A stretch of 64,000 nt of DNA, taken from Stagnimonas aquatica. Lineage in GTDB: Bacteria; Pseudomonadota; Gammaproteobacteria; Nevskiales; Nevskiaceae. Under the pieces are notes generated by a model. It was not told the origin of the DNA, did not search any database, and worked only from the letters and a program-made list of their open reading frames with translations. The stretch's first letter is position 1, and each line of letters begins with the position of its first letter. Position numbers and translations under genes: made by a program. Positions 35,181 to 46,967 of this stretch are shown here, in pieces. Location of the stretch: positions 186,001 to 250,000 of the forward strand of contig NZ_RJVO01000005.1 in NCBI RefSeq assembly GCF_003730135.1, given 5' to 3'.

Positions 35181-38100
35181 ATGAAACGCATTTTGATCAA
35201 CGCCACGCAGCGCGAGGAACTGCGCGTGGCGATCGTGGACGGCCAGCGTCTGATCGACCTGGATATTGAAACCGCCGCTCGCGAACAGAAAAAATCCAAC
35301 GTTTACAAAGGTCGCATCACCCGCGTCGAGCCCTCGCTCGAAGCCTGTTTTGTCGACTACGGCGCCGAGCGCCACGGTTTCCTGCCGCTCAAGGAAATCC
35401 ACAAGAGCTACTTCAAGCCGGGCGCGCCCAACAACTCCAGCAACATGAAGGAGCTGGTGGCCGAAGGCACCGAGCTGATCGTCCAGGTTGAAAAGGAAGA
35501 GCGCGGTAACAAGGGCGCCGCCCTGACCACCTTCGTCAGCCTGGCCGGCCGCTACCTGGTGCTCATGCCCAACAACCCGCGCGCCGGTGGCATCTCCCGC
35601 CGCGCCGAGGGCGAGGCCCGCGAGGAAACCAAGGAAGCCCTGGAAGCCCTGCAACTGCCCAGCGGCATGGGCGTGATCGTCCGCTCCAACGGCGTCGGCC
35701 GCAGTGCCGAGGAGCTGCAGTGGGACTGCAACTACCTCGCCGAGATCTGGAAGGCAATCACCGAGGCGGTGGCCAAGAAGCCGGCGCCGTTCCTGGTCTA
35801 CCAGGAAAACAACATCGTGCTGCGCGCGCTGCGCGACTACCTGCGCCCCGACATCGGCGAGGTGTGGGTGGACCACCACGAGGTCTACACCCAGGCCAAG
35901 GAGCAGATGGAGGCGACCATGCCGGCCGACCTCGCCAAGCTCAAGCTCTACCGTGACGAGGTGCCGCTGTTCAGCCGCTACCAGGTCGAGTCGCAGATCG
36001 AGGCCGCCCACGAGTCGGTGCTGCGCCTGCCCTCCGGCGGCTCGATCGTCATCGACCACACCGAAGCGCTGACTTCCATCGACATCAACTCCGCCAAGAG
36101 CACCGGCGGCGGCAGCATCGAGGAAACCGCGTTCAAGACCAACTGCGAAGCCGCCGACGAAATCGCCCGCCAGTTGCGCCTGCGCGACTTGGGCGGCTTG
36201 GTGGTGATCGACTTCATCGACATGGAGTCGAACAAGAACCAGCGCGAGGTCGAGAAGCGACTGGAGCGCGCGGTGGAGATGGACCGCGCCCGCATCCAGC
36301 TCGGCAAGATCAGCAAGTTCGGCCTCTTGGAACTGTCGCGCCAGCGCCTGCGCCCGACGCTCGCCGAGCACATGCAGATCACCTGCCCGCGCTGCTCCGG
36401 CATCGGCCACATCCGCAGCGTCGAGTCGCTGGCGCTGTCGATCCTGCGCCTGATCGAAGAAGAGGGCATGAAGGACAAGACCGCCCGTGTGGTCGCCCAG
36501 ATCCCGGTGGACGTCGGCACCTTCCTGCTCAACGAGAAGCGCGCCAATCTTCAGGAGATCGAGAAGCGCTGCAAGGTGGCGGTCACCCTGGTGCCGAACG
36601 AGACCCTCGACTCGCCGCATTTCCAGATCAACCGCATCCGTGGCGACCATCTGGACCAGGACAACAACAACGCGGTCAGCTACAAGATCCCCACCGACTT
36701 CAAGGCCGACGAGCGCCTGAGCATGCCGATCGTCACCGTCCCCGCCGGCAAGCCGGTGGCGGAAGCGGCGGTGCAGGGCATCAAGCCGGCCACGCCGCCG
36801 CCGGTGGTCGTGGCGGCCGCACCGGCCGCGCCGGTCGCCGTGGCAGCCGCCGCGCCGGCGATGCAGGCGGTGACCACCACCAAGGACGGCTTCTGGGCGC
36901 GTCTTGCCTACGTCTTCGGCTTCGGCGCCAAGCCGGTCATCGAGGGCAAGCGCCGCGAAGACAAGCGGGATGGCAAGCGCGAGGAGCGCGGCGCCCGCCC
37001 GGACGGCCGCAACGACGGTCGCCGTGACGGCAACCGCAACGAACAGGGCCGCCGCGACGGCCAGCGCCAGGATCAGCCGCGCCGCGACGGTCGTCCCGGT
37101 CAGCCCGGCGGCCAGCCGCAGCAGGCCCAGAACAACCAGCAGCGCCGCGATGGCGGCCGCCCGCAGAACGGCAACGAGCCGCGTCCGCAGGGCGAACGCC
37201 GCGATGGCCGCCACGCCCCGCAGCAGGCCCAGCCGGCAGCACCGGCCGCCGCAGGCCAACCGCAGGCGCAGAACCCACGTCCGCCGCAGGCTGAGCGTGG
37301 TCCGCGTCCGGAAGGCCGGCCGCCGCGCGAAGCCGGCGAGCAGGGTGGCCGTCCGCCGCGCCCGCAGAACAATGAGGGTGGTCGTCCGCCGCGCGATGGC
37401 GCCGAGGCCGCTGGCCGTCCGCCGCGCCAGGACAATGCCGCCAATCCCGGCCGTCCGCCGCGTGACGGTGGCGGTCGTCCGCCGCGTCCGGGCAGCGAAG
37501 CCGCCGCCGCGCTGAGCGCCAACCCGGCCGCCGAGGCCGCGCCGGTCGCGACGGCGCCGGTGGAACTGCCGCCGCTGCCGCCGGAAACCGGCTTCCGTCC
37601 GGGCCTGATCGGTGGCACCGCCCCGGTCGCCAGCACGGCCGCCGCGTCGGTGGTCGAGGCCGGCGTTACCGCCGAAGCCGTAGCCACGACCGGTGAAGAG
37701 GTCGACGGCGAAGCTGGCGAGCGTGACAACACGGTTCCGGGTGGCCGCAGCCTGCGCGGACGCCGCAACCGTCGCCGTGGCGGTCGCGGCCGCAATGGCG
37801 AGCGCACGAGCACCGAAGGCACAGCCAATGACGCGGCCGAGTCGGTTGAAGACGCCGTCGAAGTCGGCGAGCTGAGCGAAAATCCGGCGGCAGAGCCGGT
37901 CGCGCTGACTGAGCCGCTTGCCGCCGCCGCGATTCCTGCAGTGCCGGCACCGGTCGTGGCAGCGGAAGTCTCCACCGAAACCGCTACCCCGCCCCCCAGC
38001 CCGATCAGCGCCGCACCGGTGCAAGCCTCTCTGCTGGAGAGCGCCGAACCGGCTGCAGCCAAGCCGGCGGCGGAAGCCGGGGCCGGAGGCCGTCCGCGCC

Positions 38101-38573
38101 GTCCGGAAAGCAGCGAGCTGGCGCGCCCAGCGGCAGCCGCCGCTACTCCGCTCGCCGGAGCCGCCGTGATCGCGCGCGCCAGCGAGGCCGGCGACTACCA
38201 ACCGCGCCTGGTGGTCAGCGGCGGCGACGGCCGCCACAGCGGCCCGGCCGTGATCAGCGCCAGCACCCCGCTGCCGCCGCGCAGCGCCAGCAGCGACTTC
38301 ATGCCGCGTCTGCTGGTCTCCGCCGGGGGTAACGCCACCGTGACGCGGCCGGTCGCCAGTGGTCCGCTGACCAGTTCCAGCGCCGCCAGCAGCGACTTCC
38401 TGCCGCGCCTGCTGGTCACCGGCGAGAACGGCCCCTCGGCCCGCCCGCCGCGTCCGGCGCCGGCACCGGCGGAACCCGCCGAGGCTCCGGTGGTAGAGGC
38501 AGCTCCGCCTGCTACCCTGGAAGCGAGTACGGAAGCCGCCGACGCGGCCGCGCCGAAGACCGATCCGGTCTAA
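35181..38573 (+). CDS. rne: Ribonuclease E
   Basis: An 1130-residue endoribonuclease that nucleates the RNA degradosome and processes rRNA and mRNA. The N-terminal half holds [24 protein letters not shown], an S1 domain, and the DNase I-like catalytic region with [10 protein letters not shown] and VVIDFIDM. The zinc-link is CPRC at residues 402-405, as in E. coli (404-407). From about residue 580 the protein is low complexity: Arg-rich blocks ([24 protein letters not shown]), then repeated GRPPR units, then Ala/Pro/Glu-rich sequence. Three copies of a D-x-x-PRL[LV]V[ST] motif lie at residues 1005, 1039 and 1072. A strong terminator follows. Confidence 0.97.
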   Translation: MKRILINATQREELRVAIVDGQRLIDLDIETAAREQKKSNVYKGRITRVEPSLEACFVDYGAERHGFLPLKEIHKSYFKPGAPNNSSNMKELVAEGTELIVQVEKEERGNKGAALTTFVSLAGRYLVLMPNNPRAGGISRRAEGEAREETKEALEALQLPSGMGVIVRSNGVGRSAEELQWDCNYLAEIWKAITEAVAKKPAPFLVYQENNIVLRALRDYLRPDIGEVWVDHHEVYTQAKEQMEATMPADLAKLKLYRDEVPLFSRYQVESQIEAAHESVLRLPSGGSIVIDHTEALTSIDINSAKSTGGGSIEETAFKTNCEAADEIARQLRLRDLGGLVVIDFIDMESNKNQREVEKRLERAVEMDRARIQLGKISKFGLLELSRQRLRPTLAEHMQITCPRCSGIGHIRSVESLALSILRLIEEEGMKDKTARVVAQIPVDVGTFLLNEKRANLQEIEKRCKVAVTLVPNETLDSPHFQINRIRGDHLDQDNNNAVSYKIPTDFKADERLSMPIVTVPAGKPVAEAAVQGIKPATPPPVVVAAAPAAPVAVAAAAPAMQAVTTTKDGFWARLAYVFGFGAKPVIEGKRREDKRDGKREERGARPDGRNDGRRDGNRNEQGRRDGQRQDQPRRDGRPGQPGGQPQQAQNNQQRRDGGRPQNGNEPRPQGERRDGRHAPQQAQPAAPAAAGQPQAQNPRPPQAERGPRPEGRPPREAGEQGGRPPRPQNNEGGRPPRDGAEAAGRPPRQDNAANPGRPPRDGGGRPPRPGSEAAAALSANPAAEAAPVATAPVELPPLPPETGFRPGLIGGTAPVASTAAASVVEAGVTAEAVATTGEEVDGEAGERDNTVPGGRSLRGRRNRRRGGRGRNGERTSTEGTANDAAESVEDAVEVGELSENPAAEPVALTEPLAAAAIPAVPAPVVAAEVSTETATPPPSPISAAPVQASLLESAEPAAAKPAAEAGAGGRPRRPESSELARPAAAAATPLAGAAVIARASEAGDYQPRLVVSGGDGRHSGPAVISASTPLPPRSASSDFMPRLLVSAGGNATVTRPVASGPLTSSSAASSDFLPRLLVTGENGPSARPPRPAPAPAEPAEAPVVEAAPPATLEASTEAADAAAPKTDPV

Positions 38574-38590
38574 GCGCGCCTGCAGCACAA

Positions 38591-38625
38591 AGCCCGCCGG
38601 GGTTCACTCCCGGCGGGCTTTTTTT
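38591..38625 (+). terminator. Rho-independent terminator of rne
   Basis: An 11-bp perfect GC-rich stem (38591-38601 with 38609-38619), 7-base loop and a run of seven T (38619-38625) lie 17 bases after the rne stop. On the opposite strand the tail is only weakly U-rich, so it mainly serves rne. Confidence 0.93.
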
Positions 38626-38660
38626 GTTTCCCTCTGATTGGCGGAGCCCGATCCGCTGCG

Positions 38661-40457
38661 CTAGTCCGCCTGCGTCAGGGCACGCGGCACCAGCACCGGG
38701 AAATCCAGCAGCATCTGCGCAAAAGCCTTGCCCTGGGGATCGGTGCGCAGCGAGGCGGCACCGCCATTGCCCAGCGCGTGGTGCAGCAGGAAGTTGAGCG
38801 AGTGGCTGCCGGGCAGACGCCAGCGCTGCACCCGGCCCTGTTCACCGCCGGCGAGCACGTGGGCGAAGTAGCGACGTAGCGCGTCCTCGCTCAGCGCCGC
38901 CTCGATATAGGGCAGGTATTCCGGCTTGCGGGCGATGACGCCGATGTTGGCGTGGTCGCCCTTGTCGCCGCTGCGCGCCAGCGCCAGGCGGATCAGCGGC
39001 AGGCTGACGGTATCGCTGAGGTCCACCGCCGGAGCCAGTTCCGGCTCCTCGGCGGGTGCGACATGACCACCCCCGGTGGGCACTGCCACCGGGAAGCGCT
39101 GCTCGCCTACCACCACCTCGACGCCGACCTGCGCCTTGGGCACCAGGGTGGAGAACAGCTTGGGGATCATGTGCGGCTCCGGCCGGCCGCCGCCGAAGTA
39201 GCCGGTGAAGCCGGGCGCCATGCCGGTCGCCGCCTGGGCGATCTCGCGGGCGAACAGCTTCAGCGCCTTGGGATTGGGATGCTGGACGGCGATCTTCACC
39301 ACCACCTCGCGGGTGGCGGCCGCAGCCGGCCGGGCGTGCGGGCCGTAGCTCTCCTCGGCGCCGATGCAGTGGATGTCGACGCCGCTGAAGTCGCCCAGCT
39401 TCTGTTCTAGCAACTGCCGCCGCACCTTCTCCACCACCGCCGAGGCCGAGGCGCGGCCTTTGCGGGCGGCGTCGATGCCGCCGATCATGAACAGCGCCGC
39501 GCAGCGCATGCCCGCCGGATAGGTGGCGCTGACCTTGTAGCTGGCGGTCGGCGCCGAACCCTGGCAGCCGTTGACCCGCACCCGGTCCGGGCCCACCTGG
39601 GCCAGCCGCACCTGGGTGAAATCACAGCTCACATCCGGCAGCAGATAGGCGCGCGGGTCGCCGATCTCGTAGAGCATCTGTTCCAGCACCGTGTGTACCG
39701 ACACCAGGCCGCCAGTTCCCTCGGGCTTGCTGACCACGAACTCGCCGCTGGGCTCGACCTCGACGATGGGGAAGCCCATGTCGGCATAGCCGGTCTGCAC
39801 CAGTTCCCAGTCCGTGAAGTTGCCGCCGGTGCACTGGGCGCCGCATTCGATGATGTGACCGGCGATGGAGCCGGCGGCCAGGCGCGGATAGTCGTCCTCG
39901 GCCCAACCGAATTCGTGCATCAGCGGCCCCAGCACCACGGCGGAGTCCACGCAGCGGCCGGTGATCACCACCTCGGCGCCGGCGTCGAGCGCACGGGCGA
40001 TGGGGATGGCGCCCAGATAGGCGTTCATGGAGACCAGGGTCGGCGGCTGCGGTTTTCCGGTGTCGAGTTCCACCGCCGCCGCGAATTCCTTGCGGCGCGG
40101 CAGCAGGTCGTCGCCCAGCACCACCGCCACCTTCAGCGCGATGCCAGCCTTGGCGGCGACGGCCTCCAGCGCCTCCTTGCAAGCCAGCGGGTTCACGCCG
40201 CCGGCATTGGCCACCACCTTGATGCCACGGGCCTTCAGCTCCGGCAGCAGCGGCGCCATCACATGCTCGACGAAGTCGGTGGCGTAGCCGTCCTTGGGAT
40301 CCTTCATGCGCTTGGCGGCAAGGATCGACATGGTGATTTCGGCGAGGTAGTCGAAGACCAGGTAATCGACGTTTCCTTTCGACACCAGCTGAGCCGCTGC
40401 GGTGTTGGTATCGCCCCAGAAAGCGGAAGCTCCGCCGATCCGCACACTGTTCTTCAT
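38661..40457 (-). CDS. AtuA-family (DUF1446) protein
   Basis: A 598-residue protein starting VRIGGASAFWGDTNTAAAQLVSKGNVDYLVFDYLAEITMSILA, with VVANAGGVNPLACKEAL and VVITGRCVDSAVVLGPLMHEFGW. All are hallmarks of the acyclic terpene utilisation AtuA/DUF1446 family. The C-terminal 100 residues (LPLIRLALARSGDKGDHANIGVIAR) are the associated AtuA-like domain. AtuA is needed for citronellol/geraniol breakdown in Pseudomonas, but its reaction is unknown. The family normally sits with acyl-CoA carboxylase and beta-oxidation genes; here none is nearby. It could serve branched-chain or terpenoid acid catabolism. Confidence 0.88.
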   Translation of the reverse strand: MKNSVRIGGASAFWGDTNTAAAQLVSKGNVDYLVFDYLAEITMSILAAKRMKDPKDGYATDFVEHVMAPLLPELKARGIKVVANAGGVNPLACKEALEAVAAKAGIALKVAVVLGDDLLPRRKEFAAAVELDTGKPQPPTLVSMNAYLGAIPIARALDAGAEVVITGRCVDSAVVLGPLMHEFGWAEDDYPRLAAGSIAGHIIECGAQCTGGNFTDWELVQTGYADMGFPIVEVEPSGEFVVSKPEGTGGLVSVHTVLEQMLYEIGDPRAYLLPDVSCDFTQVRLAQVGPDRVRVNGCQGSAPTASYKVSATYPAGMRCAALFMIGGIDAARKGRASASAVVEKVRRQLLEQKLGDFSGVDIHCIGAEESYGPHARPAAAATREVVVKIAVQHPNPKALKLFAREIAQAATGMAPGFTGYFGGGRPEPHMIPKLFSTLVPKAQVGVEVVVGEQRFPVAVPTGGGHVAPAEEPELAPAVDLSDTVSLPLIRLALARSGDKGDHANIGVIARKPEYLPYIEAALSEDALRRYFAHVLAGGEQGRVQRWRLPGSHSLNFLLHHALGNGGAASLRTDPQGKAFAQMLLDFPVLVPRALTQAD

Positions 40458-40573
40458 ATCGCCCTCAGCTGCTTGATTAATAAGCCTTCAAAGCCCGCCC
40501 AACGGGCCAGAAGCGCCGACGCAGTGTGAACGATCCGGTGCCCAGGCACCAGAATAAGTTGGCTTACCGAATG

Positions 40574-41072
40574 CTAGGAAACCAGGGCCAGCGCAGCCCA
40601 GAGCAGCAGCGCCGAGGCGAGCCCGGCGAGGGCGTCGTCGAACATGATCCCGAAGCCGCCGTGCAACTTCTCGTCGAAGTAGCGGATCGGCCAGGGCTTG
40701 AGCACGTCGAAGAAGCGGAACAGGGCAAACACCGCCAGCAGCCACCACGCAGAGACCGCCGGGTAGACCAGCAGCGGCGCGGCGGCAATGCAGAAGCCGA
40801 CGATCTCGTCGAAAACGATGCCGCCGTGGTCGTGAACCTGCAGCAGATGCGCGCTGCGTCCGCAGATCCAGCAGCCGAAGACGAACAGCAGCGCACAGGC
40901 CAGCGCATAGGCCGGTAGCGGCAGCGCGTGCAGCGCGAAGTAGAACGGCAGTCCGACCAGGGTGCCGAACGTGCCCGGCGCCTTGCGCGCCAGGCCGGTG
41001 CCGAAACCGAAGGCGATCAGATGCTCGGGCGTGCTCAGGATCAGCGCATCCGGCTCGCGCGGCTGGCGCGAT

Positions 41073-41080
<8 letters not shown>
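40574..41080 (-). CDS. pgpA: Phosphatidylglycerophosphatase A
   Basis: A 168-residue membrane phosphatase that makes phosphatidylglycerol. The signature GFGTGLARKAPGTFGTLVGLPFYFAL is followed by VHDHGGIVFDEIVGF (metal-binding acidic residues) and FALFRFFDVLKPWPIRYFDEKLHGGFGIMFDDALAG. The GTG start at 41080 overlaps the murI end by eight bases, which indicates coupling. In most relatives pgpA directly follows thiL; here murI intervenes. Confidence 0.95.
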
Positions 41081-41864
<784 letters not shown>

Positions 41865-41870
41865 GGGAGC

Positions 41871-42833
41871 TCAGAAGTGGCGGTAGCCGGTGGCGGTTAT
41901 TGGACTGCTTTGCCCATCAGCGTAACGCAGCCGCAGGCCCGCTTCAGCCTGCATGAGGCCAACCACGGTGAGCGGCAGGTTCAAGGCCGCCAGCCGCGCC
42001 TGCGCCTCCGCGAGCCGCGCCGGTGGCAGGCAGACGCACAGCTCGTAGTCGTCGCCGCCCTGCGCCTGCAATTCAAATCGCTGGTCGCCGCTCAGCTCGC
42101 GGCTCAGTTCGGCGAAGGCCGGCGACTGCGGCAAGGCCTCGGGGTCCAGCTCGGCGCCCAGGCCGCTGGCGGCACAGAGATGGCGCAGATCGCCGGCGAG
42201 GCCGTCGGAAAGGTCCAGCGCGGCACTGGCGAGGCCACGTAGCGCCAGACCGGCGGCCAGGCGCGGTGTCGGCCGGTCCAGGCGTTCGCGCAGCATCAGA
42301 TCCGCGTCGCCCTGCGCAGCCGCATCCAGACGCCGCAGCGCCAGAGCAGCATCGCCCAGAGTGCCGGTGACGCAGACCAGATCACCGACGCGCGCACCGC
42401 TGCGGCGGATCGCCTGCCCGGCCGGAACCAGACCCAGCACGGTGATGGTGATCGCCAGCGACCCGCGCGTGGTGTCGCCGCCGACCAGGGCGACGCGATG
42501 GGGCTCGGCCAGCGCCCGCAAGCCGCCGGCGAAGCCGCTGAGCCAGGCCTCGTCGGCCTCGGGCAGGCTCAGCGCCAGGGTGAACCAGCGCGGCTCCGCA
42601 GCCATGGCGGCGAGATCGGAGAGATTCACCGCCAGCGCCTTCCAACCCACCGCTTCGGGCGCGGTCTGGTGCGGAAAATGGCGGCCGGCGACCAGGGTAT
42701 CGGTGCTCACCACCAGTTCGTAGCCGGCCGGAACCTGCAACAGGGCGGCATCGTCGCCGATGCCCAGCACCACGCCGGCGCGGGCGCTGGTGAGATCCTG
42801 GAAATGGCGCTGGATCAGCCCGAACTCGTCCAC
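41871..42833 (-). CDS. thiL: Thiamine-monophosphate kinase
   Basis: A 320-residue PurM/ThiL-fold ATPase that phosphorylates thiamine monophosphate to the diphosphate cofactor. The family start DEFGLIQRHF is followed by GIGDDAALLQVPAGYELVVSTDTLVAGRHFP (metal and ATP site). ALVGGDTTRGSLAITITVLGLVP and ALDLSDGLAGDLRHLCAASGLGAEL come next. It follows nusB in the standard ribH-nusB-thiL order. Confidence 0.96.
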   Translation of the reverse strand: MDEFGLIQRHFQDLTSARAGVVLGIGDDAALLQVPAGYELVVSTDTLVAGRHFPHQTAPEAVGWKALAVNLSDLAAMAAEPRWFTLALSLPEADEAWLSGFAGGLRALAEPHRVALVGGDTTRGSLAITITVLGLVPAGQAIRRSGARVGDLVCVTGTLGDAALALRRLDAAAQGDADLMLRERLDRPTPRLAAGLALRGLASAALDLSDGLAGDLRHLCAASGLGAELDPEALPQSPAFAELSRELSGDQRFELQAQGGDDYELCVCLPPARLAEAQARLAALNLPLTVVGLMQAEAGLRLRYADGQSSPITATGYRHF

Positions 42834-42861
42834 CGCCGCTCCTGAAAGGGGCGCCGCGCGC

Positions 42862-43323
42862 CTACTTGCCGTCCTGCACTTCCGCCGGCCGCAACTGCCG
42901 CGCCAGCTTGTCGAGCACGCCGTTGACGAACTTGTAGCCCTCTTCGGAGCCGAAGAGTTTGGCGAGATTGACCGCCTCGTTGACGATCACCCGCCAGGGC
43001 ACCGAGGGCTCGTGAGCCAGCTCGTAGGCGCCGAGCAGCAGGATGGCGTGCTCGACCGGATCGAGCTGCTGCAGCGGGCGATCCAGATGTGGCACCACCG
43101 ACAGCGTCAGCGGCTGCGCATTCTCGACCACGCCGCGCAGCAGCGCCTCGAAGTAGGCCGGGTCGGCGCGGCCCAGGCCTTCGTCCTGCTCGCGGAACTG
43201 CCGCAGCAACTGCTCCGGCGAAGTCTCGTTGACCAGCCACTGGTACAGGGCCTGGGCAGTGACGCGGCGGGCCAGGCCACGGCGGCTGACCGGCGCCGAG
43301 GGCGTTGCGTTCTCCTCGCTCAT
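42862..43323 (-). CDS. nusB: Transcription antitermination factor NusB
   Basis: A 153-residue RNA-binding protein that binds boxA of rRNA operons with NusE. The motifs are RRVTAQALYQWLVNETSPEQLLRQF, LDPVEHAILLLGAYELAHEPSVPWRVIVNEAVNLAKLFGSEEGYKFVNGVLDKLAR. The ATG at 43323 overlaps the ribH stop (ATGA), settling the start. The gene is in its usual place between ribH and thiL. Confidence 0.96.
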   Translation of the reverse strand: MSEENATPSAPVSRRGLARRVTAQALYQWLVNETSPEQLLRQFREQDEGLGRADPAYFEALLRGVVENAQPLTLSVVPHLDRPLQQLDPVEHAILLLGAYELAHEPSVPWRVIVNEAVNLAKLFGSEEGYKFVNGVLDKLARQLRPAEVQDGK

Positions 43324-43861
43324 TCGGCGTCTCCCTCGGCTCCCGCATTGGCCTCGCGCGCAAGCCGGATCATCTCCAGCACCGCCTGCGCGCACTCGTA
43401 GCCCTTGTTGCCCTCGCCGGGGCCGGCGCGCTCCACCGCCTGCGCCGGGGTGTTGACGGTGAGCACGCCGAAGCCCACCGGCTTGCCGGTGGCGAGTTGC
43501 ACGTCCATCAGGCCGCGCGCGCACTCGCCGGCGACGAAGTCGAAATGCGGGGTATCACCACGGATCACCGCGCCGAGCGCGACCACACCGTCCCAGTAGC
43601 CGGTCTCGGAGCGCAGCAGGGTCGCCGCCGCCAGCGGCAGCTCGTAGGCGCCGGGCGCGCGGAACTCGCCAATGCTGTCTGCGGGCACGCCCCAGTCCTT
43701 GAGGCAGGCACGGGCACCGGCCAGCAGAGCGTCGACCACCTCGACATTCCAGCGGGTGGCGACGAGGGCGATACGCACGTCGGAAAACTCGACGGCATCG
43801 GGCTTGGCGGGGGCGGCGTAACCGGTCTTGCTCATGGTTTCAATCGGGATCGAATCGGACA

Positions 43862-43862
<1 letters not shown>
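43320..43862 (-). CDS. ribH: 6,7-dimethyl-8-ribityllumazine synthase
   Basis: A 180-residue enzyme condensing 3,4-dihydroxy-2-butanone 4-phosphate with the ribitylamino-uracil. It has IALVATRWNVEVVDALLAGA, RAPGAYELPLAA, VALGAVIRGDTPHFDFVAGECARGLMDVQLATGKPVGFGVLTVNTPAQAVERAG, with the catalytic His in the GDTPHFDF region. The first 20 or so residues are an added leader. The start shares a base with the ribB stop, and the end overlaps nusB. Confidence 0.96.
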
Positions 43863-44997
<1,135 letters not shown>

Positions 44998-45001
<4 letters not shown>

Positions 45002-45609
45002 GCCTTGTTCTCCTCTTCGCGCGCGGTCAGCAGGCGCTCCAGATACCGCGCGATCAAATCCACTTCCAGATTCACCGCACCGCCGGCGGCGAGGCCGCCG
45101 AGGCTGGTGTGCGTCCAAGTATGCGGCACGATCATCACCCCGAAGCGCCGGCCGGCGACGGCGTTGACCGTCAGACTGATGCCGTCAATGGTGATCGAGC
45201 CCTTGCGGGCGATGTAGCGGGCGATGGCCTGTGGCGCCTCGAATTCCAGGCGCCAGCCGCGCGCCTCCTCGTGCTTGCCGACCAACTGGCCGATGCCATC
45301 GACATGGCCGCTGACCAGGTGGCCACCCAGCGGCTTGGCAGGGGTCAGCGCCTTTTCCAGGTTGACCACCTGGCCGACGTCCCAGCGGCCGGCGGTAGTC
45401 GCGGCCAGAGTCTCGGCCGAGAGGTCGGCGACGAAACCGCTGGGGACGAAGGCGACGGCGGTCAGGCAGACGCCGTTGACGGCGATGCTGTCACCCAGCC
45501 TCGCGTCGGCGAGGTAGCCACCAGGCTCGGTGATGGTCATGCGCAGGTCGCCACCGACCGGTTCAACGGCGGCGATACGGCCCTGGGCTTCGATGATTCC
45601 GGTAAACAT
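44998..45609 (-). CDS. ribE: Riboflavin synthase alpha chain
   Basis: A 203-residue enzyme with two tandem lumazine-binding domains. It starts MFTGIIEAQGRI, with GDSIAVNGVCLTAVAF and NLEKALTPAKPLGGHLVSGHVDGIGQL in the first repeat and GSITIDGISLTVNAV, MIVPHTWTHTSLG in the second. It dismutates 6,7-dimethyl-8-ribityllumazine to riboflavin. The ATG at 45609 is the family start. The upstream spacer to ribD is a pair of inverted palindromic repeats. Confidence 0.96.
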
Positions 45610-45639
45610 GCGGTAGCTATCCAGAACGTGGGCGAAACT

Positions 45640-45755
45640 CCTTCCCCCGCTTGCGGGGGAAGGCTGGGATGGGGGCGTTTCGCCCCACGACAAAGCGCCG
45701 ATTGAGAGTCACCGCCCCCACCCTAACCCTCCCCCGCCCGCGGGGGAGGGGACAA
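45640..45755. repeat. Inverted pair of C/G-rich palindromes (BIME-like) between ribD and ribE
   Basis: Two related palindromes of 24 bp, at 45640-45663 and 45727-45750, each have a (C)CTTCCCCCGC or (C)CCTCCCCCGC arm and its complement. Their flanks (the segments just right of the first and just left of the second) are also inverted relatives, each containing a run like GGGGGCG/CGCCCCC. The pair thus has the head-to-head layout of bacterial interspersed mosaic elements. The last codons and TAG stop of ribD are inside the second palindrome. Confidence 0.75.
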
Positions 45756-46967
45756 GGGTTCCGGTGTCGCCAGGATGCGCAGATCGCGCCCGACCTGGCG
45801 GACGTCGATATAACGCAGCGCGATCTTCTGGTCGAGTCGCTGCAAGCCGGGCAAGTCGGCCAGCGCCCTGCCCTCGTGGCCCAGCAGCGCGGGCGCCAGG
45901 TAGAGCAGCAGTTCATCGACCAGGCCGGAAGCCAGCAAGGCACCGGCGAGCCGCGGCCCGCATTCGACCAGCAGTTCGTTGACGCCCCGCTGCGCGAGCA
46001 GGGGCAGCAGCGCTGGCAGGGAAATGTGCCCCGAGGCGTCGGGCTCCACCGCCAGGCTTTCGACGCCGGCCGCCACCGGTGCGGCGGCATGGGCCGCAGT
46101 GGTAACGCGGAAACGGCGCGCGCCCTCGGCCCAGACCTTGGCGCTGGCCGGCACGCGGGCACGGCTGTCGAGCACGATGCGGTCGGGCTGGCGCAGACCG
46201 GCAACGGCGCCGTGAATGGCGTTGTCGCCTCCGGCATGCGAAGCCAGGGATGCAGTCGGCGCGGCTGGCGAGCCCCGCCCGGTCGCGCCAGGGATGGCAA
46301 GGCCGCGACCCGCCCAATAGTCCGCTGGCAGCCGCACCGTCAGCGCCGGATCGTCGGCGAGCACGGTGTCGCTGCTGGTCAGCACCGCGCCGGCCTCGGC
46401 GCGCAGGCGGTGCACGTCGGCGCGCGCCTCGGCACCGGTGATCCACTGCGACTCGCCGCTGGCCATCGCGGTGCGGCCGTCGAGGCTGGCGGCCAGTTTG
46501 AGGATCAGGAACGGCCGCTGGCGGCGCATCCGCGAGACGAAGCCGCGATTCAGACGCTCAGCATCGGCCTGCAACAGGCCAACCTCCACCGCGATGCCGG
46601 CGGCGCGCAGGCGCGCCAGACCCTGGCCGGCGACCAGGGGATTGGGATCTTCCATGGCGGCGACCACGCGGCTGACGCCGGCCGCGATCAGCGCCTCGGT
46701 GCAGGGCGGCGTGCGACCGTGGTGATTGCAGGGTTCCAGGCTGACGAAGGCGGTGGCACCTCGGGCGCGCTCGCCGGCCTGGCGCAGGGCGTGGACCTCG
46801 GCGTGCGGCTCGCCGGCGCGCAGATGGGCCCCCTCGCCGACGATCTCGCCATCGCGCCAGAGCACACAGCCGACGCGCGGATTGGGATGGCTGCTGTAGC
46901 GCCCGGCTTCGGCGAGGCGCAGCGCCCGCGCCATCAACCGGGCGGCCGCGTCCGGTGCTGGTTTCAT
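45723..46967 (-). CDS. ribD: Bifunctional riboflavin deaminase/reductase RibD
   Basis: A 414-residue enzyme for the second and third steps of riboflavin synthesis. The deaminase domain has the zinc site HAEVHA (residues 55-60) and [12 protein letters not shown] (78-89). The reductase domain has [23 protein letters not shown] and [17 protein letters not shown]. Residues about 222-257 are an extra Gly/Ala/Ser-rich segment between LTVRLP and [13 protein letters not shown], where relatives have a short loop. The C-terminal PPPRAGEG is encoded by a palindromic repeat. The ATG at 46967 overlaps the nrdR stop (ATGA). Confidence 0.94.
   Translation of the reverse strand: MKPAPDAAARLMARALRLAEAGRYSSHPNPRVGCVLWRDGEIVGEGAHLRAGEPHAEVHALRQAGERARGATAFVSLEPCNHHGRTPPCTEALIAAGVSRVVAAMEDPNPLVAGQGLARLRAAGIAVEVGLLQADAERLNRGFVSRMRRQRPFLILKLAASLDGRTAMASGESQWITGAEARADVHRLRAEAGAVLTSSDTVLADDPALTVRLPADYWAGRGLAIPGATGRGSPAAPTASLASHAGGDNAIHGAVAGLRQPDRIVLDSRARVPASAKVWAEGARRFRVTTAAHAAAPVAAGVESLAVEPDASGHISLPALLPLLAQRGVNELLVECGPRLAGALLASGLVDELLLYLAPALLGHEGRALADLPGLQRLDQKIALRYIDVRQVGRDLRILATPEPLSPPPRAGEG

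Noticed and set aside
34896..38588. A 1230-codon open frame antisense to rne
   Set aside because: Its composition is a mirror of the Arg/Ala/Pro-rich sense strand, it has no domain, and rne is a certain gene with a proper terminator.
45609..45755. Possible FMN riboswitch before the riboflavin genes
   Set aside because: The spacer is explained by two palindromic repeats; none of the conserved RFN-element blocks is visible.
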